A stretch of 11,778 nucleotides of DNA from the NCBI GenBank assembly GCA_902773475.1, contig CACYEO010000114.1:1-11778 (forward strand). Reading direction: 5' to 3'. Made by a program: the position numbers and the translations under genes. The DNA is from an uncultured bacterium. Its GTDB lineage: Bacteria > Verrucomicrobiota > Kiritimatiellia > RFP12 > UBA1067. Under the pieces are notes generated by a model. The model did not search any database. It was not told the origin of the DNA and saw nothing but the letters and a program-made list of their open reading frames with translations. Positions 1 through 5,658 of this stretch are shown one piece after another (the stretch's first letter is position 1; each line of letters begins with the position of its first letter).

Positions 1-429
1 CAGCCCAAGCTGGTAGCCCCAGCCGTCGAACCGCGTGACGCGCCCCGGCTCTTTCGCGTAGACGATCATGCCCGTGCCGCTCACGCCCGCGACGCAGCGA
101 TCCGCGTCTGTCGCGGCGGCGATGACGTTCATGACGTCGTTCTCGCACCTGACGCGATTGACGCCGCACGCGCGCGACACCGCCGCCGCGAAGCGCGGCC
201 CGTCGTCCGCCGTGAAGATGCCGGACGTCCCGATGTAGATTCCGTCCACGCATCCGCGCCCGGGCGAAAGCGACTCCACCAAGTCCTTCACAAAAGCGGC
301 GCTCTCTTCGAAGCCGAAGAGGTTGGGATTGCAGGGGCCTGCTGTTTTACGGGCGGACACGCGCCCGCGTCCGTCGAAAAGGATCGCGGCCGTCTTGGTG
401 CCGCCGCCGTCTATGCCGATCAACTTCAT
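1..429 (-). CDS. BadF/BadG/BcrA/BcrD-type sugar kinase (N-acetylglucosamine kinase-like), N-terminal part
   Basis: The open frame covers 143 codons from an ATG at 429 and leaves the window at its left edge, so the C-terminal half is missing. The N-terminus carries the ASKHA phosphate-1 loop DGGGTKT (residues 7-13). It continues with CENDV (95-99), where the Asp fits the sugar and catalytic position, then GVSGTGM (115-121, phosphate-2/adenosine type) and GWGYQLG (136-142). This order is typical of the BadF/BadG/BcrA/BcrD ATPase family, whose sugar-kinase members phosphorylate N-acetylglucosamine or glucosamine in the cytoplasm, often for cell-wall amino-sugar recycling. The substrate is an inference. 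The start is preceded by a GGGGA-like Shine-Dalgarno about 7 bases upstream. The ATG also overlaps, as ATGA, the stop of a possible small ORF. A 2-hydroxyacyl-CoA dehydratase activator is the main alternative within the superfamily; the GWGYQLG motif favours a sugar kinase. Confidence 0.85.
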   Translation of the reverse strand, partial: MKLIGIDGGGTKTAAILFDGRGRVSARKTAGPCNPNLFGFEESAAFVKDLVESLSPGRGCVDGIYIGTSGIFTADDGPRFAAAVSRACGVNRVRCENDVMNVIAAATDADRCVAGVSGTGMIVYAKEPGRVTRFDGWGYQLGL

Positions 430-602
430 TCCATGCTTCCCCGGCCGATTGCGGAAATCCGCCGGCCGCATCCGGCGGCCCGCGCAGCATCGGCAACCTT
501 CTGCGCGGCGCGCAAAAGCGGGACGGCACCCTGCGCAGGCACACCCTGCGCAGACATGATTGCCAATGTCTTCTTGCATTGCGGCCTGTACGATTTTTCC
601 AT
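426..602 (-). CDS. Possible 58-residue small protein of unknown function, coupled to the sugar kinase
   Basis: This is a speculative small gene. An ATG at 602 opens 58 codons whose TGA overlaps the kinase ATG as ATGA, a geometry typical of translational coupling. The predicted peptide starts MEKSYRPQCKK, is basic, has a short internal repeat (AQGVP then AQGAVP), and ends with SME. I recognise no domain and no membrane segment. A -10-like TACAAT on the same strand ends 31 bases upstream of the start (633-638), which fits a short leader. Against it: no clear Shine-Dalgarno precedes the ATG, and in GC-rich DNA open frames of this length arise by chance. The same frame stays open upstream to 941, showing how permissive it is. 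It could instead be only the 5' leader of the kinase mRNA. Confidence 0.22.
   Translation of the reverse strand: MEKSYRPQCKKTLAIMSAQGVPAQGAVPLLRAAQKVADAARAAGCGRRISAIGRGSME
527..553. repeat. 12-base direct repeat, two copies at 15-base period
   Basis: CACCCTGCGCAG occurs at 527-538 and again at 542-553. The start-to-start distance of 15 bases equals five codons, so in the possible minus-strand small ORF it gives the repeated peptide AQGVP/AQGAVP. It may be a small tandem duplication by slippage. Nothing ties it to a regulator. Confidence 0.6.
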
Positions 603-632
603 GTCCGTCGTTCTTGCTTTCACGCCTTCGCA

Positions 633-638
633 ATTGTA
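633..638 (-). promoter_or_regulatory. Candidate -10 box (TACAAT) for the sugar kinase transcript
   Basis: Read on the minus strand, TACAAT matches the sigma-70 -10 consensus at five of six positions, and lies just downstream of a run of six T residues. A transcript would begin near 626, ahead of the small ORF start at 602. The bases 17-18 positions upstream are GC-rich and do not resemble a -35 box, so the call is weak. A promoter nearer 705 (minus-strand TTGTCA at 705-710) is an alternative, but its -10 is poor. Confidence 0.3.
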
Positions 639-640
639 CC

Positions 641-659
641 AAAAAACCGCGGCCCGCGG
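641..659 (-). terminator. Possible intrinsic terminator or attenuator upstream of the kinase, minus strand
   Basis: On the minus strand a 5-bp all-GC stem (CCGCG/CGCGG, arms 655-659 and 647-651) with a three-base loop is followed directly by six T residues (646-641), the form of a small intrinsic terminator. No gene ends here: it sits between divergent genes, directly upstream of the TACAAT box. It could stop stray antisense transcription from the synthetase side or act as an attenuator in the kinase leader. The stem is short, so function is uncertain. Confidence 0.35.
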
Positions 660-694
660 GGACGCTCTTTTTACAGGAAAAATTGCGGCTTCGC

Positions 695-723
695 TTGCCC
701 TTTGTGACAAAATCTGATAAAAT
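695..723 (+). promoter_or_regulatory. Extended -10 promoter for the acyl-CoA synthetase gene
   Basis: TTGCCC at 695-700 (four of six to the -35 consensus) is followed by a 17-base spacer and TAAAAT at 718-723 (five of six to TATAAT). A TG dinucleotide sits one base upstream of the -10 (715-716), making an extended -10 element. Transcription would start near 730, giving a leader of about 18 bases that contains GGAG (739-742) five bases before the ATG at 748. This is the best promoter in the window. Confidence 0.65.
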
Positions 724-728
724 GTCAC
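704..728. promoter_or_regulatory. Inverted repeat around the -10, candidate operator
   Basis: GTGACA (704-709) and TGTCAC (723-728) are perfect inverted repeats separated by 13 bases. The -10 box lies between and partly in the second arm, so a dimeric regulator bound here would block RNA polymerase. The layout fits TetR- or GntR-type repressors, which often control fatty-acid genes, but no regulator gene is in the window and the repeat does not match a site I can name. Chance occurrence of two 6-base arms is possible. Confidence 0.4.
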
Positions 729-747
729 CATCAATTTTGGAGAAAAA

Positions 748-2421
748 ATGACAATCCGCTCACTTCTCGAAGAATCGGCCGGCAAAACTCCGTCCGCGCC
801 CGCGCTCGTGTACAAACACGACGGATGGAAAACCATGCCGTACGGAGATTTCCTCGCACGCGTGCGCGAAACCGCCGAAGGATACGGCACGCTCTTCAAC
901 CTCGTCCCGCAGCACGACAACGTGGCGCTGATTCTTCCCAACCGCCCCGAATGGATGATATCCTATCTCGCCTGCGCCGGAGCCGGAGTATCCGTTGTCC
1001 CCGCCGATCCCAAACTGCACAACGAAGAAACGCTCTGGATTCTTTCCAACTCCGAGGCTTCCGTCGTCACTACGGACGCCGCTCACGTCAAAATGCTGCA
1101 GGAGCTGCAACCTTCCCTGCCCGCGCTGCGCGGCATAGTAATCGTGGGCGAAGGCGACGTGCCGGAGGAAATCGGCGGCGTGACAGTGCGCCGGTTCGAA
1201 GATCTGGCGAGGAAGCCCGAGCCGGGCGACGGATTCTGGTTCGACGCGAACGTGGCGCGCGAGGACGATGTCGCCTCGATAATATACACCTCCGGCACGA
1301 CAGGCCGCCCGAAGGGCGCGATGATGACACACGCGAATTTCACGGCGGACGCCGAAGGCGCCTACGGCGCTTTCTCCGACCCGGTGTCTTCGCGCGATTC
1401 GTTTTTCGTGGTGCTGCCGCTATTCCATGCGTTTTCCTTCTGCACGAACTTCGTTGTACCGATGATGCGCGGCTGCGCGATGATGTTCAATGAATCCCTC
1501 CGCACGATAGGCGAAGACATGCGCGAGCTCAGGCCTACGATCGTAATGGCCGTTCCGCTACTCGTGGAAAAGATGTACGACAGGATAAACGGAAAGATAC
1601 AGTCCTCCTTCACAGGCCGCGCGCTGATGAAACTCGGACTCGGGCGGCTCGTCGGGCGCAACGTGCGCAAAGGCCTCGGCGGGAAAATCATGTGCATCGT
1701 CGTAGGCGGCGCGCCATGCCCGGTCCATGTGCTGCAAGGCTTCCGCAAACTCGGCATACCGCTTCTGCAGGGATACGGGCTGACCGAATGCTCGCCCGTG
1801 GTCTCCATAGCCGGGCCGCACGCCGCCGCGCGCATAGGCACGATCGGCTACAAACTCACCAACATCGAAGTTCGCCTTGCGGACAAGAACGAAAACGGCA
1901 TCGGCGAACTCCAGATCCGCGGCCCCATAACGATGAAAGGCTACTGGAAAAACGAACAGGCCACGAAGGAAGCCTTCGACGAAGGCGGATGGCTGCGCAC
2001 GGGCGACCTCGCCGAAATAGGCGAAGACGGGCTTCTCACTATAAAAGGACGCAAGAAAGCGCTGATAGTGAACCGCGAAGGCAAGAACATCTACCCGGAA
2101 GAGGTCGAAAACCGGATCGCGTCCGACAAGATAACGGCCGACTGCGTCGTCGTGGGATACAAGGTCGGGAACGTGGAAGGAGACGGCGAACGCGTAGGCG
2201 CGATAATCCACCCGGACATCGATCTCTACAAAGAATCGAAAGGCGGCGAGCCTTCCTGGAACGAACTCGAGAAGTGGACGGTCCGCCGCGTGCAGGAACT
2301 GTGCGCAGACCTCGCGGACTACAAACGCCCGCGCAAGATCGTCGTGAGCAAAGAACCGCTCGAGCGCACTTCCATCCAGAAAGTCCGCCGCGTGGCGTAC
2401 CAGAACACGCTCGACGAATAA
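748..2421 (+). CDS. AMP-dependent acyl-CoA synthetase (long-chain fatty acid-CoA ligase type)
   Basis: This 557-residue protein belongs to the ANL (adenylate-forming) superfamily. It would activate a carboxylic acid, most likely a fatty acid, with ATP to an acyl-AMP and then transfer it to CoA. The phosphate loop YTSGTTGRPKG is at residues 180-190, the adenine/substrate motif GYGLTEC at 342-348, the ribose-binding Asp at D420 in GWLRTGD, the hinge region in KGRKK at 433-437, and the catalytic C-terminal Lys at K545 in IQKVRR. All key residues are present and the length is normal. It starts at an ATG with GGAG five bases upstream, and has its own promoter. No signal peptide or membrane segment is evident, so it should be cytoplasmic or peripheral. 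It is a single-gene unit convergent with bamA. Chain-length specificity cannot be told; a ligase loading an acyl carrier protein is the main alternative. Confidence 0.9.
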   Translation: MTIRSLLEESAGKTPSAPALVYKHDGWKTMPYGDFLARVRETAEGYGTLFNLVPQHDNVALILPNRPEWMISYLACAGAGVSVVPADPKLHNEETLWILSNSEASVVTTDAAHVKMLQELQPSLPALRGIVIVGEGDVPEEIGGVTVRRFEDLARKPEPGDGFWFDANVAREDDVASIIYTSGTTGRPKGAMMTHANFTADAEGAYGAFSDPVSSRDSFFVVLPLFHAFSFCTNFVVPMMRGCAMMFNESLRTIGEDMRELRPTIVMAVPLLVEKMYDRINGKIQSSFTGRALMKLGLGRLVGRNVRKGLGGKIMCIVVGGAPCPVHVLQGFRKLGIPLLQGYGLTECSPVVSIAGPHAAARIGTIGYKLTNIEVRLADKNENGIGELQIRGPITMKGYWKNEQATKEAFDEGGWLRTGDLAEIGEDGLLTIKGRKKALIVNREGKNIYPEEVENRIASDKITADCVVVGYKVGNVEGDGERVGAIIHPDIDLYKESKGGEPSWNELEKWTVRRVQELCADLADYKRPRKIVVSKEPLERTSIQKVRRVAYQNTLDE

Positions 2422-2452
2422 TCCCGCGCGCCGCAAGACGCCGGAAAAGACA

Positions 2453-2484
2453 AAAGGCGCGCGCCCTTCCGGACGCGCGCCTTT
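2453..2484. terminator. Bidirectional intrinsic terminator between acyl-CoA synthetase and bamA
   Basis: An 11-bp perfect stem (AAAGGCGCGCG, 2453-2463, with its complement at 2474-2484) encloses ten bases, of which CC/GG can pair further and leave a TTCC loop. On the plus strand the stem ends in TTT; on the minus strand it ends in TTTT followed by a second T-rich stretch. It lies 31 bases after the synthetase stop and 27 bases after the bamA stop, so it can end both convergent transcripts. It looks stronger for bamA. Confidence 0.85.
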
Positions 2485-2511
2485 CGCGCATTTATCTGCC
2501 CCGCGCGGACC

Positions 2512-4965
2512 TCAGAAATCGTAGCCCACGCTGAACGAGAAGATTTCGCGGTCCACGTCTTTCGGCTTCTTCACGGGCGCCGCGAAATCAAGCCGCACGG
2601 GGAACTTGGGGATGTCAAGCCTGATTCCAAGGCCGACCGACCAGCAGATGTCGGAAAACTCGGGATCGAACGTATCCTTGCCCACCGCGCCGACATCCGT
2701 GAACGCCGCGAGACGGATGTATTCCACAAGCGGAACAGTGTATTCCGCCGTCGCGTTGAACGCGGCCTTGCCGCCCCACGGCGCATGGTCTTCCTTGCGG
2801 TAGACCTTGGGCGCGATTTCGCGGTAGTCCACGCCGCGGATCGAGCGCGGTCCGCCCAGGAACAGCCTGTTGTAGATCGGCACGTCGTCCGAAATATCGT
2901 CGATCGTCTCCGCGTGGACGCGCCACGAAAAGACATGGTTCCATTTTTTCACCACCGTGAAATACTGGCGGAACGTCGCTCCGAGACGCCAATACTCGTT
3001 GTCGCCCACGGACACGTCCCCGAACAGATACGCGGAATATCCATTCTTCGGGAAATACGGATGGTCGAGCGTATTGTCGGCCCAGAACAGGCGGAACACG
3101 GACTCGACGGATTCGTCGAAACGCTTCTCCTCGATTTTGTACATGCGCGTGTCGTAGTCCGCGTCGGCGGGATCGAATCCTTTGACGGATCCCCACTGTC
3201 CGTCGTCCACGTCGTACATCTGGATGTACTCGAGCGAATATCTGAAACCAATGCGTCCGAACGCCTCCCACGTGGGCCAGAATTTCACGGGGTAGGAGAT
3301 CGAGGCGAAGAACCCGGAGCGCGCCACGTCATACTGGTCGTACCAGCGCAGGCGGCGGTATCCTTCCACAGTCAGTTCGAGAGGCCTGTCAAGGAACCAC
3401 GGCTCGGTGATCGACGCTTCGTAAGTCTGGATGCGCGGACCGGCGGAGACGTTCACCCTCGCTTTCTGGCCGCCGCCCGCGAAACGCCACGGTTTGAAAA
3501 GATCGAAGTTCGATTCGGATATCTCCACATAGCCGAAGACGGAATCCACCGATGAAGCGCCCACGCCTATTCCGAACTGCCCCGTCGACTGCTCGGCGAC
3601 TTCATACACAAGGTCGCGCATCACGTAGGGCTTGAGGCTTTCCTTCTCCGGATCGGTCCCGGCGGGTTTCTCAAGGCGCATCTGCACGCGGCTGAAGTAG
3701 CCGAGGCTTTCCACGCGCTTGCGCGAACGTTCGGCGTTGTACTCGTTGTACGGCTCGCCCGGCGAAACGGGGCGTATCTCGCGGCGGATGACCTTGTCCT
3801 TCGTGACGTCGTTTCCGCGGATGGCGATTTCACGGATTATCCCCGGTCTGCCAGGCTTTACATCGAATTCAAGATCGAGAGTCCCGGGATCGGACTCCGA
3901 CGGAATTCGCTTCACGGCAACTTCGGTGTCCACGAATCCGCGCGCTCCGTAGTACATCTCCACGCCCTTCTCCGCCTTGGAGAGGACCTCGGAACCCGCA
4001 ACGCGCGTCTTCGCCTCATCGTACGTCCACTCTTCCTGCATCGCCTTCTCGGCGCCGGCGCGCAGCAGACTCTCGACGGTACGCTCCCCGGATTTCGTCT
4101 CCACGCGCTCCTCGAGGTTCGTCACGCCCTTGAACGTGATTGCGCCAACTTTGTACTGCGGGCCTTCAACCACCGAAAACACGAAATCCGTTTTCCCGTC
4201 TCCACGGTCTTTCCTCGCAGGGCGCGGAACGACGACATCGAGGAAGCCTTTCTTCCTGTATAACGCGGCGACGGATTTGGCGGCGGCGTCGAGTTCGGCG
4301 TCGTCGGCAGGCGTATTGTTGAACCATCCCAGAGGATTGTACCAGGGATACTCGCCGAACGTCGCGCGGAGTTCGTCCGCGGGAATGGACTCGTTGCCCA
4401 TGAACACGAATTCGCCGAAATCGATCCTCGCGCCTTCGGACACGTCGATTTCCACCGTGGCCGCGCCCGCGCCGCCTTCCGCAGGGACAATAACGACACC
4501 GACCTTCACGTCCGGATAGAATTTCTTGCGGTATTCGCGCTCGATGAATCCGCGCACCGCCTCAATGTCCGCCGGGCCGATCAGCGCACCATCCTTGAAT
4601 TTCGCGAGGCTGGCGATCTTCGATTCGGAAAACGCCTTCGCCCCTCTGACGACGATCGGGCCCTTGAACCGGAATTTGCGCTGCACCACGTACACCACTT
4701 CCACGCCGTCGGCGGTGTCTGCCGTTTCAACGGACACGCGCTCGTAGCGCTGGGAATCGACGAGCGCGCGAACGTCGCGCCTGCACGCGTCGGCGTCGAA
4801 CTGCGAGCCGGCCTTGACCGTGCATTGCGAAAGAATGTCCGAAACGTCGCCGGCGATTCCGTCCACAGTCTTTATCGACACGGACGACACTTTCGCGGCG
4901 GACGCCGCGAAAGGGAAAACCGCAGATGCGGCGATCGCCGCGATGAACTGTCTGCGCAAATTCAT
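2512..4965 (-). CDS. bamA: Outer membrane protein assembly factor BamA
   Basis: This 817-residue Omp85-family protein would be the core of the BAM complex, which folds and inserts beta-barrel proteins into the outer membrane. Residues 1-23 form a signal peptide (basic MNLRRQ start, hydrophobic core, ASA-A cleavage site). Five POTRA-like domains follow, roughly residues 25-94, 95-175, 176-270, 271-375 and 376-460. The rest is a 16-strand-type barrel that ends in Phe, the usual outer-membrane C-terminal signal. The conserved loop-6 motif is present as IRGVDYR (RG at 710-711), with Val where Phe or Tyr is usual. POTRA1 holds two Cys (C48, C61) that might form a disulfide. The frame is open further upstream, but the start is set by AAGGAGG six bases before the ATG at 4965 and by the signal peptide. 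Length matches the family (about 800). Confidence 0.95.
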   Translation of the reverse strand: MNLRRQFIAAIAASAVFPFAASAAKVSSVSIKTVDGIAGDVSDILSQCTVKAGSQFDADACRRDVRALVDSQRYERVSVETADTADGVEVVYVVQRKFRFKGPIVVRGAKAFSESKIASLAKFKDGALIGPADIEAVRGFIEREYRKKFYPDVKVGVVIVPAEGGAGAATVEIDVSEGARIDFGEFVFMGNESIPADELRATFGEYPWYNPLGWFNNTPADDAELDAAAKSVAALYRKKGFLDVVVPRPARKDRGDGKTDFVFSVVEGPQYKVGAITFKGVTNLEERVETKSGERTVESLLRAGAEKAMQEEWTYDEAKTRVAGSEVLSKAEKGVEMYYGARGFVDTEVAVKRIPSESDPGTLDLEFDVKPGRPGIIREIAIRGNDVTKDKVIRREIRPVSPGEPYNEYNAERSRKRVESLGYFSRVQMRLEKPAGTDPEKESLKPYVMRDLVYEVAEQSTGQFGIGVGASSVDSVFGYVEISESNFDLFKPWRFAGGGQKARVNVSAGPRIQTYEASITEPWFLDRPLELTVEGYRRLRWYDQYDVARSGFFASISYPVKFWPTWEAFGRIGFRYSLEYIQMYDVDDGQWGSVKGFDPADADYDTRMYKIEEKRFDESVESVFRLFWADNTLDHPYFPKNGYSAYLFGDVSVGDNEYWRLGATFRQYFTVVKKWNHVFSWRVHAETIDDISDDVPIYNRLFLGGPRSIRGVDYREIAPKVYRKEDHAPWGGKAAFNATAEYTVPLVEYIRLAAFTDVGAVGKDTFDPEFSDICWSVGLGIRLDIPKFPVRLDFAAPVKKPKDVDREIFSFSVGYDF

Positions 4966-4984
4966 GCTTTTCCTCCTTGGAATT

Positions 4985-4999
4985 TGGTAAAGTCTACCA
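4985..4999 (-). promoter_or_regulatory. Candidate extended -10 promoter for bamA, within a small inverted repeat
   Basis: On the minus strand TGG directly precedes TAGACT (4996-4991), an extended -10 arrangement; transcription would begin near 4984 and give a leader of about 19 bases with a strong AAGGAGG. No good -35 is seen at 16-18 bases because the upstream DNA is a run of G and C. TGGTA (4985-4989) and TACCA (4995-4999) form an inverted repeat across the box. Alternatively, bamA is co-transcribed with the exonuclease gene 68 bases upstream. Confidence 0.4.
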
Positions 5000-5033
5000 T
5001 AAAACGCCCCCGCCCGCGCAAACTGGTTTCGAT

Positions 5034-5597
5034 TCAGAAAAAGGATGCGGCGGAGAGGACGCGCTCCGAACGGAGACGGTCCAGCAGCACAGCCGCCGCA
5101 ACCGCATCGTAAAGCGCGTCGTGCCAGGCTCCGCCCGGCGCGGCGGCATCGACTTTGGCCTGAAGGCCCAGCGCGTCGATCAACGATGAAAGCGAATACG
5201 AGCCGAGCCCCGGAAAAGCGGCGCGCGAAAGCGAAAGCGTGTCCACCCACGGGCCGAACCGCGCCATCGGCGCGGCTGAACGCAGAACCGTCCTTTCAGT
5301 CGCCGCGTTGTGCGCCGCCAGGGGCACGCCCGAAAGCCGCGGCGAGACTTCTTCCCACAGATCGAGGAGTGACGGGGCTCCGGCCAGTTCGCCGCGCAAG
5401 GACGCCCACCGCCCGGGCGCGCTGCACGAAAACGGCCTGTCGCGCGCCACGCGCAGCAGCGACGAATACGCGCTTCCGGGGACGATGCCGTCCGGGCCGA
5501 GCGCGACCATCCCTATCTGCCACGGCTCGTTGGGAAAGCCGGGGACCGAACCGGTCGTCTCGAAATCGACCACCGTGACGTATCGTGGAACGTCCAT
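5034..5597 (-). CDS. DnaQ-like 3'-5' exonuclease (DEDDh family)
   Basis: The protein has 187 residues and the size of a free-standing DnaQ-fold exonuclease domain. Exo I is VDFETTG, giving D11 and E13. Exo II is AHNAATE (residues 95-101), and Exo III is HDALYD with the general-base H159 and metal ligand D164. These are the DEDDh marks of enzymes that remove nucleotides from 3' ends of DNA or RNA, as in the proofreading epsilon subunit. In Exo II the usual Phe-Asp is Thr-Glu, so E101 would replace an Asp metal ligand. A DTL motif (119-121) is also typical. The start at 5597 is chosen because the fold begins immediately after it; no Shine-Dalgarno is visible. The open frame continues upstream across the secY terminator, which I do not regard as coding. 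The substrate (DNA proofreading, repair or RNA) cannot be told. Confidence 0.85.
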   Translation of the reverse strand: MDVPRYVTVVDFETTGSVPGFPNEPWQIGMVALGPDGIVPGSAYSSLLRVARDRPFSCSAPGRWASLRGELAGAPSLLDLWEEVSPRLSGVPLAAHNAATERTVLRSAAPMARFGPWVDTLSLSRAAFPGLGSYSLSSLIDALGLQAKVDAAAPGGAWHDALYDAVAAAVLLDRLRSERVLSAASFF

Positions 5598-5609
5598 TGC
5601 GGTAAAAGA

Positions 5610-5640
5610 AAAACGGCGCGCCGATGCGACGCGCCGTTTT
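5610..5640 (-). terminator. Intrinsic terminator of the ribosomal-protein/secY operon
   Basis: An 11-bp perfect stem (AAAACGGCGCG at 5610-5620, complement at 5630-5640) with a nine-base loop lies 18 bases past the secY stop. Read on the minus strand it ends in TTTTT then CTTTT, a canonical rho-independent terminator. It ends only 12 bases before the exonuclease start codon. Confidence 0.88.
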
Positions 5641-5658
5641 CCGTTGCGGGGTTGTCTC

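Larger units (their letters stand above)
430..747. other. Divergent intergenic region between sugar kinase and acyl-CoA synthetase
   Basis: This 318-base gap is the longest stretch without a confident gene. It is the only divergent gene pair in the window and so must hold promoters for both sides. Visible elements are a 12-base direct repeat (527-538 and 542-553), a minus-strand -10-like box (633-638), a GC hairpin followed by T residues on the minus strand (641-659), and a strong extended -10 promoter framed by an inverted repeat on the plus strand (695-728). The part nearest the synthetase (about 660-747) is clearly richer in A+T than its surroundings, as expected for promoter DNA. The only coding candidate is the weak 58-residue ORF at 426-602. 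Confidence 0.7.

Noticed and set aside
433..751. Two plus-strand frames (433-717 and 560-751) upstream of the synthetase
   Set aside because: They cover the promoter region, lack a ribosome site and show no protein-like pattern. The second one overlaps the synthetase start in another frame.
603..941. Upstream extension of the small minus-strand frame to 171 codons
   Set aside because: It passes across the synthetase promoter and is antisense to the synthetase N-terminus; the added residues look like translated non-coding DNA.
1558..2436. 292-codon minus-strand open frame opposite the acyl-CoA synthetase
   Set aside because: It mirrors the conserved C-terminal half of the synthetase in an antisense frame and shows no motif or ribosome site.
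2785..3555. 256-codon plus-strand frame opposite bamA
   Set aside because: It lies within the barrel region of bamA and has no recognisable domain or start signal.
4966..5250. 95-codon N-terminal extension of bamA
   Set aside because: The extension overlaps the exonuclease 3' end in another frame, while a perfect AAGGAGG and a signal peptide mark the start at 4965.
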